A stretch of DNA of 64,000 bases from Pseudomonas saponiphila (GCF_900105185.1 NZ_FNTJ01000002.1:1798001-1862000); one strand, 5' to 3'. Positions 7,243 to 17,711 are shown, counted from the first letter of the stretch. Translations and numbers: made by a program. Notes: generated by a model from the sequence alone, not told the origin.

Positions 7243-9387
7243 ATGATCAGCAACGAACTCAAAACCACGATCCAGGGCGCCTACTCGCGTTTTCTCGAAG
7301 CCAAGAGCCTCAAGCCGCGTTACGGCCAGCGCCTGATGATCGCCGAAGTGGCCAAGGTCCTGGGTGATATCGACACCGACGACGAAGGCCGGCGCAGTGG
7401 CGACCCGGCGGTAGTCGCCGTGGAAGCCGGCACCGGTACCGGCAAGACCGTGGCCTACAGCCTGGCGGCGATTCCCACGGCCAAGGCCGCCGGCAAGCGC
7501 CTGGTGATCGCCACCGCCACCGTCGCCCTGCAGGAACAGATCGTCTACAAGGACCTGCCGGACCTGATGCGCAACAGCGGGCTGAACTTCAGCTTCTCCC
7601 TGGCCAAGGGCCGGGGGCGCTACATGTGCCTGTCCAAGCTCGACATGCTGCTCCAGGAAGGCCACGCGCAGACCGCCACGGCCCAGTTGTTCGAGGAGGA
7701 AGGCTTCAAGATCGAAGTGGATGAAGCCAGCCAGAAGCTGTTCACCAGCATGATCGAGAAGCTCGCCGGGAATAAATGGGACGGCGACCGCGACAGCTGG
7801 CCCACGGCCCTGGAAGACGCCGACTGGGCGCGCCTGACCACCGACCACAGCCAGTGCACCAACCGCCATTGCCCTAATTTCGGCCAGTGCGCCTTCTACA
7901 AGGCCCGCGAAGGCATGGGCAAGGTGGACGTGATCGTCACCAACCACGACATGGTCCTGGCCGACCTGGCCCTGGGCGGTGGCGCCGTGCTGCCGGACCC
8001 GCGCGACACCCTCTATGTGTTCGACGAAGGCCACCACCTGCCGGACAAGGCCATCGGCCACTTTGCCCATTACACCCGGCTGCGTTCCACCGCCGACTGG
8101 CTGGAGCAGACCGCCAAGAACCTCACCAAGCTGCTGGCCCAGCACCCGCTGCCTGGGGACCTGGGGCGCCTGATCGAGCAGGTGCCGGAGCTGGCGCGGG
8201 AGATCAAGACCCAGCAGCAGTTCATGTTCAGCGCCTGCGAGCAGATCGCCGACTTCAAGACCGGCGAAGACATGGAGGGCCGCGAACGGCCGCGCCATCG
8301 CTTCGTCGGCGGGCTGATCCCCGAGCACATGCGCGAGATGGGCATCGAGCTGAAGAAGGGCTTCTCCCGTCTTACCGACCTGTTCACCCGCCTCACCGAG
8401 CTGCTCAAGGAAGGCATGGATGGCGAGGTCAATATCGGCATCGCCAGCAACCAGGCCGAAGAGTGGTACCCGCTGTTCGGCAGCCTGCTGGCGCGGGCCT
8501 CGGGCAACTGGGAGTTGTGGACCGCGTTCACCGTCGAGGACCCGGAAGACAACCCGCCCATGGCCCGCTGGCTGACCCTGGCCGAGAGCGGCTCGCTGTT
8601 CGACATCGAGGTCAACGCCAGCCCGATCCTCGCCGCGGAGATGCTCCGGCGCAATCTGTGGAACGTGGCCTACGGCGCCTTGGTGACCTCCGCGACCCTG
8701 ACCGCTCTCGGCACTTTCGACCGTTTCCGCATGCGCGCCGGCCTGCCGAAGAAAGCCGTCACCGCTGTGGTGCCCAGCCCCTTCCATCACGCCGATGCCG
8801 GGGTGCTGCGGGTGCCCGACCTGCGGGCCGACCCACGGGATGCGCCGGCGCATACCGCGGCAATCATCCGCGACCTGCCGGAGCTGGTGGAGGGCTCGCG
8901 CGGCACCCTGGTGCTGTTCTCCTCGCGCAAACAGATGCAGGACGTGTTCGACGGCCTGGATCGCGACTGGCGCAAGCAGGTGTTCATCCAGGGCAACCTG
9001 TCCAAGCAGGAAACCCTGAACAAGCACAAGGCCCGGGTCGACGGCGGCGATTCCAGCGTGCTGTTCGGTCTGGCGAGCTTTGCCGAAGGGGTGGACCTGC
9101 CCGGTGCCTACTGTGAGCACGTGGTGATTGCCAAGATCCCGTTCTCGGTGCCGGACGATCCGGTGGAAGCGGCGCTGGCAGAGTGGATCGAGGCCCGGGG
9201 CGGCAATCCGTTCATGGAAATCTCGGTGCCGGACGCCTCCCTCAAGCTGGTCCAGGCCTGCGGTCGCCTGCTGCGCACCGAACAGGACCGCGGCACCATC
9301 ACCCTGCTGGACCGCCGCCTGGTCACCCAGCGCTATGGCAAGGCTATCCTCAATGCCTTGCCGCCATTTCGCCGAGAAATATCTTGA
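7243..9387 (+). CDS. dinG: ATP-dependent DNA helicase DinG
   Basis: A 714-residue XPD-like superfamily 2 helicase that unwinds DNA 5'-3' and clears R-loops and stalled replication structures. Visible features: Walker A EAGTGTGKT, the Fe-S cluster region with spaced Cys (CLSKLD, then CTNRHCPNFGQC), a DEAH-box variant FDEGHHLPD, and C-terminal motif VI-like QACGRLLRTEQD. The start is taken at MISNELKTT (7243), the usual N-terminus; the frame stays open 18 bp further up. It is monocistronic with a strong hairpin at the stop. Confidence 0.95.
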   Translation: MISNELKTTIQGAYSRFLEAKSLKPRYGQRLMIAEVAKVLGDIDTDDEGRRSGDPAVVAVEAGTGTGKTVAYSLAAIPTAKAAGKRLVIATATVALQEQIVYKDLPDLMRNSGLNFSFSLAKGRGRYMCLSKLDMLLQEGHAQTATAQLFEEEGFKIEVDEASQKLFTSMIEKLAGNKWDGDRDSWPTALEDADWARLTTDHSQCTNRHCPNFGQCAFYKAREGMGKVDVIVTNHDMVLADLALGGGAVLPDPRDTLYVFDEGHHLPDKAIGHFAHYTRLRSTADWLEQTAKNLTKLLAQHPLPGDLGRLIEQVPELAREIKTQQQFMFSACEQIADFKTGEDMEGRERPRHRFVGGLIPEHMREMGIELKKGFSRLTDLFTRLTELLKEGMDGEVNIGIASNQAEEWYPLFGSLLARASGNWELWTAFTVEDPEDNPPMARWLTLAESGSLFDIEVNASPILAAEMLRRNLWNVAYGALVTSATLTALGTFDRFRMRAGLPKKAVTAVVPSPFHHADAGVLRVPDLRADPRDAPAHTAAIIRDLPELVEGSRGTLVLFSSRKQMQDVFDGLDRDWRKQVFIQGNLSKQETLNKHKARVDGGDSSVLFGLASFAEGVDLPGAYCEHVVIAKIPFSVPDDPVEAALAEWIEARGGNPFMEISVPDASLKLVQACGRLLRTEQDRGTITLLDRRLVTQRYGKAILNALPPFRREIS

Positions 9388-9424
9388 GCACGGCGCGCAC
9401 CTTTGCGCGCCGTGCTGTCTATTT
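9387..9424 (+). terminator. Terminator hairpin at the dinG stop
   Basis: A perfect 12-bp stem AGCACGGCGCGC/GCGCGCCGTGCT with a 6-nt loop, followed by GTCTATTT. The U tract is weak but the stem is very stable. Confidence 0.75.
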
Positions 9425-9480
9425 CACGTCACCGCTTCAGCACCGGCCGCTCATCGGCCTTTAGGGAGAGCCAGGTTCAT

Positions 9481-11877
9481 ATGATTCGCCGTTCGTTGCC
9501 CACTGTATTTGCCCTGTTGTTTGCCGCGCCCGTACTGGCGGCCCCAACCGGACAACAGACGCTGTTCAACTTTGTCCGACCTGCCGCCGTGGTGCAGGTG
9601 GCGACACAGGATGCCAGCCTGCCGCAGTCCAATGCGGAGCAGACGGCCGAGGGCGAAGTGCTGCGGCGGATCACCTTCAACCCTACCGCCAGGCCGAGCC
9701 TGAGCCTGACGCCACAGAGCGGCGCCTGGGACTGGTCGCAGTCGGGGATGATGAGCCTGCGCATCCAGAGTGCGATGAACTGGGCCCTGACCCTGTACGT
9801 GAGCATTCAGAGCAACGACGGCAAGACCCTGGTCAGCCGCGTCGACCTGCCGGCCGGCCCGGCGCAGACCTTGCTGGTGCCCCTGGTGGCCAGCGGTCCC
9901 CTGAGCCAGGGCATGAAGGCCGCGCCGCCGATGCCGATGACCGTGGATGGCCAGCGCATTCTGCTGGCCAGTAGCGAGGGGCAACTGGACCGCAGTCAGG
10001 TGGTATCGGTCACCCTGTCCCTGGATAACCCCAAGGCAACCCAGAGCATCCTCCTTGAGCGCTTCGGCGTGCTGGATGATGAGGGCGTGATCAAGGCGGT
10101 CTACGGTTCGCTGGTGGATGGCTACGGTCAGTCGACCCGGGCCCGCTGGCCGGAAAAGGTCAGCAGCGATGATCAGCTCAAGGCAGCCGATGCCAGGGAG
10201 CAGCAACAGCTCAAGGGCTGGCTCGGCGAGCAGGAGAAGGCGCCGCTGGACAAGTTCGGCGGCTCAAGCCAGGGCCCGGACTTCAAGGCCAGCGGCTTCT
10301 TTCGCACGGAAAAACGCGATGGCCGCTGGTTCCTGGTGACCCCGCAAGGGCATCCGTTCTACTCCCTGGGAGTCAACACCGTGGCTCCGGACAACAGTCA
10401 GACCTATGTCGCCGGGCGCGAGTGGATGTTCAGCGCCTTGCCCAAGGATGGCGAGCCCCTGGCCGCCTATTACGGCGAAGGCGACAACCGCGGTGGCAAC
10501 GGTGCCGACCAGGGGCGTGGCTATAACGCCGGCCGTTGGTACGACTTCTACCGGGCCAACCTGCAGCGCACCTATGGCAAACCTTGCGTCCATGACGACT
10601 CGGCGGCGGACGGGGCGTCCGCCAACCAGGCCCAGCCTGCGGCGGCGGAGGCGGCCGTTCCGTGCGCGCCGCCGGCGTTTGATGAGAAACGCTGGGTCGA
10701 GCACACCCTGGATCGTCTGCAGGCCTGGGGGTTCAACACCATCGGCAACTGGAGCGCGCCGGCCCTGGGGCTGGCCGACCGTGTGCCCTACACCGTGCCG
10801 CTGTCCATCGTCGGCGACTACGCCAGCATCAGCACCGGCAGCGATTGGTGGGGCGGCATGCCCGATCCCTTCGACCCGCGCTTTGCCATGGCCACCGAGC
10901 GCGCGGTGGCGATTGCCGCCCGCGATCACCGCGACGATCCCTGGCTGATTGGCTACTTTGCCGACAACGAACTGGCCTGGGCCGGCCCCGGAGATGATCC
11001 GAAAGCCCGCTATGCCCTGGCCTACGGCACCTTGCGCCTGACCACCGACGTTCCGGCCAAGCGCGCCTTCCTCAAGCAACTGCGGGACAAGTACCGCAAT
11101 CAGGCGGGCCTGTCGAAAGCCTGGGGCATCGACCTGCCGGCCTGGGAGCTGATGGAGGACCCGGGCTTCGTACCGCCGTTGCCAAGTCCCGAGCACCCGG
11201 AAATCGAGGCTGACTTCAAGTATTTCCAGAAAGTCTTTGCCGAGACTTATTTCAAGACCATCGCCGACTCGCTGAAGTGGCATGCCCCCAATCACCTGCT
11301 GCTGGGCGGTCGTTTTGCCGTCAGCAACCCCGAAGCGGTGGCCGCCTGCGCCCAGTACTGCGATGTATTGAGTTTCAACCTCTACACCCTCAAGCCGCAG
11401 GACGGTCAGGACTTCGCCTATTTGCGCAGCCTGGACAAGCCGGTGCTGGTGACCGAGTTCAACTTCGGCTCCCGGGATCGCGGTCCGTTCTGGGGCGGTG
11501 TGACCGAACTGGCCCGGGAAGAGGAGCGTGGCCCGGCCTACGCCAACTTCCTCAAGCAGGCGCTGAGCGAGCCGTCGATTGTTGGTGTGCATTGGTTCCA
11601 GTATCTGGACCAGCCCGTGACCGGGCGCTTGCTGGACGGTGAAAACGGACATTTTGGCCTGGTGGGCATTACCGATGTGCCGTTCCAGGGCTTTGTCGAG
11701 ACGGTGCGCAAGAGCAACCTGCAGGCCCTGGAGCAACTGGCCAAGGTCGCGGAGCAGGCCCGGGTCGAGGCGACGCGGGTGGAGGCTGGCGGGCGCGAAG
11801 GCGAGGGGGGTGGCAAGTCCCACGCTGGCAAGGGGCTTGGCGGACACGCGGGTGGCCACTCGGGTAACGGTCATTGA
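9481..11877 (+). CDS. Exported GH50 beta-agarase-like glycoside hydrolase
   Basis: A 798-residue protein with a signal peptide (MIRRSLPTVFALLFAAPVLA) and a GGGAGAG site upstream. An N-terminal beta-sandwich (about 30-230) is followed by a TIM-barrel domain opening with FFRTEKRDGRWFLVTPQGH, as in GH50 agarases. Candidate catalytic acids are the Glu of GYFADNELAW and the Glu of VLVTEFNFGSRD. The C-terminal tail is Gly/His-rich. GH50 enzymes cut agarose; the true substrate in a soil or plant Pseudomonas is more likely another galactan or a self-made polysaccharide (inference). An Ala/Pro insertion with two Cys lies near residue 380. Confidence 0.75.
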   Translation: MIRRSLPTVFALLFAAPVLAAPTGQQTLFNFVRPAAVVQVATQDASLPQSNAEQTAEGEVLRRITFNPTARPSLSLTPQSGAWDWSQSGMMSLRIQSAMNWALTLYVSIQSNDGKTLVSRVDLPAGPAQTLLVPLVASGPLSQGMKAAPPMPMTVDGQRILLASSEGQLDRSQVVSVTLSLDNPKATQSILLERFGVLDDEGVIKAVYGSLVDGYGQSTRARWPEKVSSDDQLKAADAREQQQLKGWLGEQEKAPLDKFGGSSQGPDFKASGFFRTEKRDGRWFLVTPQGHPFYSLGVNTVAPDNSQTYVAGREWMFSALPKDGEPLAAYYGEGDNRGGNGADQGRGYNAGRWYDFYRANLQRTYGKPCVHDDSAADGASANQAQPAAAEAAVPCAPPAFDEKRWVEHTLDRLQAWGFNTIGNWSAPALGLADRVPYTVPLSIVGDYASISTGSDWWGGMPDPFDPRFAMATERAVAIAARDHRDDPWLIGYFADNELAWAGPGDDPKARYALAYGTLRLTTDVPAKRAFLKQLRDKYRNQAGLSKAWGIDLPAWELMEDPGFVPPLPSPEHPEIEADFKYFQKVFAETYFKTIADSLKWHAPNHLLLGGRFAVSNPEAVAACAQYCDVLSFNLYTLKPQDGQDFAYLRSLDKPVLVTEFNFGSRDRGPFWGGVTELAREEERGPAYANFLKQALSEPSIVGVHWFQYLDQPVTGRLLDGENGHFGLVGITDVPFQGFVETVRKSNLQALEQLAKVAEQARVEATRVEAGGREGEGGGKSHAGKGLGGHAGGHSGNGH

Positions 11878-12036
11878 GTGGCTGGCCTGATCAGCGGCTT
11901 TCGCGAGACGCCGGGCAGCGCCTGGTCGCCTCCTTGAGCGATAGACCGTGCCTGCCTTGGCGGCTGTTCCCAAATGCCTTCGGTGCTGGAACAATGCGCG
12001 CCACGTTGTCGAGCATTGTTGCGGGGGAAGTCAGGG

Positions 12037-13182
12037 GTGCAGATTCAAGGCCATTACGAACTTAAATTCGAGGCGGTACGCGAGGCCTTCGCGGCATTGT
12101 TCGAAGATCCACAGGAGCGCGGCGCGGCGCTGTGCATCCAGATCGGTGGGGAAACCGTCATCGACCTCTGGGCCGGCACTGCCGACAAGGATGGCGCCGA
12201 GGCCTGGCACAGCGACACCATCGCCAACCTGTTTTCCTGCACCAAGACCTTCACCGCAGTCACCGCGCTGCAACTGGTGGCCGAAGGCAAGCTCAAGCTG
12301 GATGCGCCCGTGGCCGATTACTGGCCGGAATTCGCCGCCTCGGGCAAGGCGGCGATTACCCTGCGTCAGTTGCTCTGCCACCAGGCCGGGCTGCCGGCGC
12401 TGCGTGAGTTGCTGCCTGCCGAAGCCCTGTACGACTGGCAAACCATGGTCGATGCCCTGGCTGCAGAGCAGCCCTGGTGGACGCCGGGCGAAGGGCATGG
12501 TTATGCGGCCATCACCTATGGCTGGCTGGTGGGGGAACTGATCCGGCGGGCCGATGGCCGTGGCCCGGGGGAGTCTATCGTGGCCCGCGTGGCCAGGCCT
12601 TTGGGGCTGGATTTCCATGTGGGCCTGGCTGACGAGGAGTTTCATCGGGTCGCGCATATCGCCCGGGGCAAGGGCAATGTCGGCGATGCCGCGGCCCAGC
12701 GCCTGTTGCAAGTGACCATGCGCGAGCCTACGGCGATGACCACCCGGGCCTTTACCAATCCTCCGTCTATCATGACCAGCACCAATAAACCCGAGTGGCG
12801 GCGCATGCAGCAGCCGGCGGCCAATGGCCATGGCAATGCCCGCAGTCTTGCCGGCTTCTACAGCGGCTTGCTCGATGGCAGTTTGCTGGAGGCCGACATG
12901 CTCGAGGAACTGACCCGTGAGCACAGCCTGGGCATGGACAAGACCTTGCTGACCCAGACCCGGTTTGGCCTGGGTTGCATGCTCGACCAGCCCCAGGTCG
13001 CCAATGCCACTTTCGGCTTGGGCGGCCGGGCATTCGGGCATCCGGGGGCCGGCGGTTCCATCGGATTTGCTGACCCGGAACATGACGTGGCCTTCGGTTT
13101 TGTGACAAATACCCTGGGGCCTTATGTCTTGATGGATCCGCGGGCGCAGAAGCTGGTGCGGGTTTTGTCGGATTGTCTGTAA
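12037..13182 (+). CDS. Serine hydrolase, class C beta-lactamase/EstB-type esterase family
   Basis: A 381-residue protein. I start it at the GTG at 12037, behind GGGGGAAG, since homology begins at VQIQGHYEL; the frame is open to 11974. The motif S-x-x-K is SCTK (in LFSCTKTF), the Tyr box is around GYAAITYGW, and the third box is HPGAGGS. No signal peptide is visible, so it is probably cytoplasmic. Such enzymes are mostly esterases of the EstB type rather than true beta-lactamases. It is monocistronic. Confidence 0.85.
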   Translation: MQIQGHYELKFEAVREAFAALFEDPQERGAALCIQIGGETVIDLWAGTADKDGAEAWHSDTIANLFSCTKTFTAVTALQLVAEGKLKLDAPVADYWPEFAASGKAAITLRQLLCHQAGLPALRELLPAEALYDWQTMVDALAAEQPWWTPGEGHGYAAITYGWLVGELIRRADGRGPGESIVARVARPLGLDFHVGLADEEFHRVAHIARGKGNVGDAAAQRLLQVTMREPTAMTTRAFTNPPSIMTSTNKPEWRRMQQPAANGHGNARSLAGFYSGLLDGSLLEADMLEELTREHSLGMDKTLLTQTRFGLGCMLDQPQVANATFGLGGRAFGHPGAGGSIGFADPEHDVAFGFVTNTLGPYVLMDPRAQKLVRVLSDCL

Positions 13183-13322
13183 AAAGGTTGCTGTTAAGAA
13201 CTTTTTTGCTTAAACATGCTTGAAAAGCTGCAGGCATGAACCCTGTGGCTTTTATAATTTCCAAGCGTCTGTTTGTAGCGGTTATTTAGACCGAAATTTT
13301 TATCTCATTTTGTGGATATCCC

Positions 13323-14567
13323 ATGTCGTCAAACAAGTCTCTAGCCTTGGCCATCTGCCTGACCGTTACCGGTTGCGCACAAACCCCACAAAATGAAGCG
13401 GATGGCGGCCATTGGTGGTCGTTCGGGTCCGACAAGAGCAGCAGCAATCAAGCCCCGCAAGCGGCCGAGAAACCGGCCGCAGCCGAAGCGGCGCCTGCCG
13501 CTCCCGCGGGCAAACCGGCGGTAGCGGCCAAAGCCGCTGCGCCAGCGCCTGCCGCCAAAGCCACCGCTTCTGCCAAACCAGCAGCGCCAGCCGGCAAAGC
13601 ACCGGCCGCCGCCAAGCCGGCCGTTGCTGCGGCTGCCGAACCGGCTCCTGCACCTGCTCCCGTGGCCGCAGCCCCAGCCCCAGCCGCTCCCGCCGCGAAG
13701 GCCGAAAGCAGCAGCTGGTGGTGGCCGTTCTCCTCCAAGGACTCCGCCGACAAGCCGGTCGCCGAAGCCAAGAAGGCCGAGCCGGCTCCTGCTCCGGCTG
13801 TGGCCAAGGCGGCGGATTCCGAGACTCACTGGTGGTGGCCGTTTGCCAAGAGCGAGCCCAAGCCTCTGAGCAAAGTGAATGTGGCGGACGTGCCGATGCC
13901 CGATCCGAAAATCACCCAGGCCTGGCTGGACGACTACGAGCCACGCCTGCGTGAAGCGGTGAAGGACAGCAAGCTGCAAGTGGAACGCCGTGAAAACGTG
14001 CTGGTGGTTACGGCGCTGGTCGATGCCTCCTTCAACCCGGATCGTCCGGCCATGCTGCTGCCTGTGACCCTGGGCCCGTTCACCCGCGTGGCCAAGGCGG
14101 TTGAAGGCGATCCCAAGACGGCCGTGCTGATCCTCGGGCATGCCGATGCTACCGGTCCGACCCTGGCCAACCAGAAACTGAGCCGCGATCGTGCACAGTC
14201 CGTTGCGGCCATTTTCAGCCTCAGCGGCTTGAAGCAGGACCGCCTGATGCTGCGTGGCATGGGCGCCGTGATGCCGCGCGCCGCCAACGACAGCCCGCAG
14301 GGCCGTTCGCTGAACCGTCGTGTGGAAATCATGCTGACCCAGCGCAGCACCCTGTTGGGCCTGCTGAGCAAGTACAACCAGCCGACGCCATCCGAGACTG
14401 AAATGGTCGCCGTGCAGGACGCCAAGCCGCCTGTGCCAGCTGCAAGTGGCAAAAAGGCCGCAGCACCGGCGAAGAAGTCCAGCGCCGCCAAGAAGCCTGC
14501 CGCCAAGAAGGCTCCGGCGAAAAAAGCGGCAGCTCCGGCCAAGAAGGTCGCGCAAGCTAACAACTGA
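13323..14567 (+). CDS. OmpA family lipoprotein with Ala/Pro/Lys-rich linkers and Trp-rich repeats
   Basis: A 414-residue protein. It has a lipoprotein signal ([13 protein letters not shown]), a long Ala/Pro/Lys low-complexity region (about 40-125), and an OmpA-like domain (about 240-340; [24 protein letters not shown]). The C-terminal tail is rich in AAKK/PAKK repeats, like AlgP or histone H1. Three Trp motifs recur: [18 protein letters not shown] and THWWWPFAK, each followed by a charged Ser/Lys segment. It would bind peptidoglycan from the outer membrane; the Lys-rich tail could bind an anionic polymer. Roles for the Trp motifs are unknown. Confidence 0.8.
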   Translation: MSSNKSLALAICLTVTGCAQTPQNEADGGHWWSFGSDKSSSNQAPQAAEKPAAAEAAPAAPAGKPAVAAKAAAPAPAAKATASAKPAAPAGKAPAAAKPAVAAAAEPAPAPAPVAAAPAPAAPAAKAESSSWWWPFSSKDSADKPVAEAKKAEPAPAPAVAKAADSETHWWWPFAKSEPKPLSKVNVADVPMPDPKITQAWLDDYEPRLREAVKDSKLQVERRENVLVVTALVDASFNPDRPAMLLPVTLGPFTRVAKAVEGDPKTAVLILGHADATGPTLANQKLSRDRAQSVAAIFSLSGLKQDRLMLRGMGAVMPRAANDSPQGRSLNRRVEIMLTQRSTLLGLLSKYNQPTPSETEMVAVQDAKPPVPAASGKKAAAPAKKSSAAKKPAAKKAPAKKAAAPAKKVAQANN

Positions 14568-14590
14568 TTCTCAAGGAAAAGGAAGCAGGC

Positions 14591-15238
14591 ATGACGCAGT
14601 CTCTGGCTGATATGCGCCGCGATTACACCCGCGATGGTTTGTCCGAGGCCCAGGCCCCGGACGAGCCCTTTGCGCTGTTCCACCAGTGGTTTGCCGATGC
14701 GGTGAAAACCGAGCAGCCCCCGGTAGAGGCCAATGCCATGACCCTGGCGACCGTCGATACCGACGGTCGCCCCCATTGCCGCATCCTGTTGCTCAAGGGG
14801 TTGGATGAACAAGGTTTTACCTTCTTCACCAACTATGAGAGCGCCAAGGGGCAGCAACTGGCTGCACGGCCCTTTGCTGCCATGACCTTCTTCTGGCCAA
14901 CCCTGGAGCGTCAGGTACGGATTGAAGGCCGGGTGGCCAAGGTCACGCCGCAGGAGTCCGATGCCTATTATCAGGTTCGTCCTCTGGGCAGCCGCCTGGG
15001 CGCCTGGGCGTCACCGCAAAGCCGAGTGATCGCCGATCGCGCCGAGTTGCAGGAACTGCTCAAGGCCACTGAGGCGCGCTTCAGCGACAGCCAGCCCGAT
15101 TGCCCGGAACACTGGGGTGGTTATCGCTTGCTGCCGGAGCGTATCGAGTTCTGGCAGGGGCGTCCCAGCCGCCTGCATGATCGCTTGAACTATCGCCTGC
15201 AGGGCGAGCAGTGGGTCCGCGAACGTCTGGCTCCCTGA
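14591..15238 (+). CDS. pdxH: Pyridoxamine 5'-phosphate oxidase
   Basis: A 215-residue FMN enzyme that oxidises pyridoxine or pyridoxamine 5'-phosphate to PLP, the last step of vitamin B6 synthesis and salvage. The length and pattern are those of PdxH: N-terminal [13 protein letters not shown]-binding [19 protein letters not shown], and C-terminal [13 protein letters not shown] with the conserved RLHDR. An AAGGAAG site precedes the ATG, 23 bp after the OmpA lipoprotein stop, so co-transcription is possible. Confidence 0.97.
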   Translation: MTQSLADMRRDYTRDGLSEAQAPDEPFALFHQWFADAVKTEQPPVEANAMTLATVDTDGRPHCRILLLKGLDEQGFTFFTNYESAKGQQLAARPFAAMTFFWPTLERQVRIEGRVAKVTPQESDAYYQVRPLGSRLGAWASPQSRVIADRAELQELLKATEARFSDSQPDCPEHWGGYRLLPERIEFWQGRPSRLHDRLNYRLQGEQWVRERLAP

Positions 15239-15248
15239 GGGCTGCGGG

Positions 15249-15485
15249 TCACTCGCTGGGATAACCGGCCGCAGCGGCTTCGAGCCATTGCGGCAGGTCC
15301 CGGCGTTTTACTTTCTGGCGTTGGGCCTCGGCCAGTTGTTGCAGCATGAATTGCTTCTTCTGCTCATCGCTCCCGGCCATGGACAGCGCCAGGTCCCGGT
15401 CTGTCCAGCGCTTGATGCGTACATACAGCCACCAGTGGAAGTACAGACCGGCGACAGTGGTCACGATGATGATGAAATAATCCAT
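15249..15485 (-). CDS. Small membrane-anchored protein of unknown function
   Basis: A 78-residue protein starting at MDYFIIIVTT (15485); upstream codons to 15530 look non-coding. It has one N-terminal membrane helix (about 3-22), then a charged cytoplasmic part (RIKRWTDRDL, QLAEAQRQKVKRRDLP). I do not recognise a named family. It is convergent with pdxH. Confidence 0.6.
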   Translation of the reverse strand: MDYFIIIVTTVAGLYFHWWLYVRIKRWTDRDLALSMAGSDEQKKQFMLQQLAEAQRQKVKRRDLPQWLEAAAAGYPSE

Positions 15486-15659
15486 GGGGAATCCTTTGTT
15501 CGGTGGCGCTCTGCGGGAAACCGGCATCACCGTATTGAGAAGTTTTAGCGTTCATACCGTCTGTACTTCGGCTGAATGAAACCAATTTTATCCGGGCTGC
15601 GCCGTGACAGGCGTCAAGCTGCGGAGTCTAATGACTATCTGTCCTTTGGAGTTGATCCT

Positions 15660-16124
15660 ATGCGTAAGTCTGTTTTGCTGGTTGCGTCTTTCACCGCGAT
15701 GGCAACGTTGCTCGGCGGTTGTGCCTCTAACCTGACCGGTGACTCCTACTCCCGCGACGAAGCGCGTCGCGTGCAAACCGTGCGTATGGGCACCATCGAA
15801 TCCCTGCGTCCGGTAAAAATCGAAGGCACCAAGACCCCGATCGGCGGCGCTGCTGGCGCTGTGATCGGCGGCGTGGGTGGCAGCGCCATCGGCGGCGGTC
15901 GTGGCAGCATCGTCACTGCGGTGATCGGCGCGGTTGCTGGCGGTCTGCTGGGCTCGGCCACTGAGGAAGGCCTGACCCGCACCCAGGGCGTCGAAATCAC
16001 CGTGCGTGAAGATGACGGCAGCATGCGTGCCTATGTGCAGCAGGTGCAGGAAAACGAAGTGTTCCGGATTGGCGATCGCGTACGCATTATGACCGTCAAC
16101 GGCACCAGCCGCGTTACCCGCTGA
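15660..16124 (+). CDS. SlyB-like glycine-zipper outer-membrane lipoprotein
   Basis: A 154-residue lipoprotein (MRKSVLLVASF... LLGGCAS) preceded by TTTGGAG. A glycine-zipper 2TM segment (GGAAGAVIGGVGGSAIGGGRGS, then AVAGGLLGSATEEG; about residues 60-100) and a C-terminal SH3-like part (VRIMTVNGTSRV) are typical of SlyB/PcP. These stabilise the outer membrane and are often PhoP-controlled in enterics; no PhoP box was identified here. A good terminator follows. Confidence 0.88.
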   Translation: MRKSVLLVASFTAMATLLGGCASNLTGDSYSRDEARRVQTVRMGTIESLRPVKIEGTKTPIGGAAGAVIGGVGGSAIGGGRGSIVTAVIGAVAGGLLGSATEEGLTRTQGVEITVREDDGSMRAYVQQVQENEVFRIGDRVRIMTVNGTSRVTR

Positions 16125-16141
16125 TACCTTTGCTGCAAAAC

Positions 16142-16176
16142 AAAACCCCGGCCAGGCAACTGGTCGGGGTTTTGTG
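16142..16176. terminator. Terminator after the slyB-like gene
   Basis: Stem AAAACCCCGGCC/GGTCGGGGTTTT (one G-T pair) with an 8-nt loop. T and A runs on both sides mean it may also serve nhaA on the other strand. Confidence 0.9.
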
Positions 16177-16202
16177 TTTTCAGGTTGGCCGATCCTGTTT
16201 GA

Positions 16203-17390
16203 TCAGGAACTCGGCGCCGTATTCTTGCGGCTGGCGGCCGCGGTGACGGTGTAACCGATCAGTGCCGCCAGCAGCGAGCCGGTGAGAATCCCCATGCGGT
16301 CCATGCCCGCGTAGTCGCTGCTGCCGGGCTCAAAGGCCAGGGAGCCGACGAACAGGCTCATGGTGAAGCCGATGCCGCAGAGAATCGCCACCCCCAGGAT
16401 CTGGCCCCAGTTGGCGCCGGCAGGCAAGGCCGTGAGTCCGGTCTTGACCGCCAACCAGCTGAGGCCGAACACGCCGATGGTCTTGCCCAGCAACAGGCCG
16501 ATGGCGATGCCCATGGGCACATGGTGGGTGAAGCTCTCAAGGGTCACGCCGCTCAGGGACAGGCCGGCGTTGGCGAAGGCGAACAGTGGCAGGATGCCGA
16601 ACGCCACCCAGGGATGCAGCGCATGTTCCAGGGCCTGCGAGGGCGAAGGCTCGGCATTGCGGGTGCGCAGGGGAATGCAGAACGCCAGGGTCACGCCGGC
16701 CAGGGTGGCATGGACGCCACTCTTGAGTACGCAAACCCAGAGAATCAGGCCGATGATCATGTACGGCCCGAGTTTCACTACCCCCATGCGGTTCATCGCC
16801 ACCAGGGCGGCGATACAGGCGGCCGCCAGCATCAGCGACAGGGTCGACAGGGCGCCGGAGTAGAAGATCGCGATGATCACGATGGCCCCCAGGTCATCGA
16901 TGATCGCCAGGGTCATGAGGAACAGCTTCAGCGAGGTCGGTACGCGCTTGCCCAGCAGCGCCAGGACGCCCAGGGCGAACGCGATGTCGGTGGCGGTCGG
17001 AATCGCCCAGCCATTGAGTGCTGCGGGGTTGTCCCGGTTGAGAAACCAGTAGATCAGCGCCGGGACCAGCATGCCGCCAATGGCCGCCATGCCCGGCAGG
17101 ACGATTTGCGAAGGCTTGGACAGTTGGCCTTCCAGGACTTCGCGCTTGACCTCAAGGCCGATCAGCAGGAAGAACAGCGCCATCAGGCCGTCGTTGATCC
17201 ACAGCAACAGCGGTTTGGCGATCTTCAAGGCGCCGATCTGCGCTACCACCGGGGTTTCCAGCAGGCCGTTGTAGAGCCAGGACAGCGGCGAATTGTTGAT
17301 GATGAGAGCCAGGATGGCAGCGGCGATCAATAACAGACCGCTGGCAGCTTCCATGGCAAAGAAACGAGTGAAAGTGCTACGCAGAGGCAA
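16203..17390 (-). CDS. nhaA: Na+/H+ antiporter NhaA
   Basis: A 395-residue inner-membrane antiporter exporting Na+ (or Li+) in exchange for H+. The frame opens at a GTG (17426), but I place the start at the TTG at 17390, which follows TGGAGAG by 5 nt and gives the usual [12 protein letters not shown]-terminus. Twelve hydrophobic segments are visible. The family signature lies in [20 protein letters not shown] and the pore acids in [19 protein letters not shown]. No nhaR lies next to it. Confidence 0.93.
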   Translation of the reverse strand: MPLRSTFTRFFAMEAASGLLLIAAAILALIINNSPLSWLYNGLLETPVVAQIGALKIAKPLLLWINDGLMALFFLLIGLEVKREVLEGQLSKPSQIVLPGMAAIGGMLVPALIYWFLNRDNPAALNGWAIPTATDIAFALGVLALLGKRVPTSLKLFLMTLAIIDDLGAIVIIAIFYSGALSTLSLMLAAACIAALVAMNRMGVVKLGPYMIIGLILWVCVLKSGVHATLAGVTLAFCIPLRTRNAEPSPSQALEHALHPWVAFGILPLFAFANAGLSLSGVTLESFTHHVPMGIAIGLLLGKTIGVFGLSWLAVKTGLTALPAGANWGQILGVAILCGIGFTMSLFVGSLAFEPGSSDYAGMDRMGILTGSLLAALIGYTVTAAASRKNTAPSS

Positions 17391-17711
17391 GGTCGCTCTC
17401 CATCTAAATCTGAAAATAGGTGGCACACCCTAACCTGTGCAGTTAGTTGTTAAAACAAAAATTATATTCTTTTTTGTTATATGCAGAGGCTAAAGGGCCC
17501 GCTTAAAAATGCTCATTTGCAGTTGTGTTTCCAATTGCTTCTCAGCTGTACCTGTAAGCCCTGAAAGTTATTTCATAACATGTCTGATCCGGGGCGTTGC
17601 GGGACATTTTTCCAGAGAAAAGGCCTGTGAGCCCCGCCCCCGGACCATCCAACATTGGGTGCATTTCATCTTCTTGCGCCGGTACGGCGTCCGATCTGAC
17701 GAGAATAGAAC

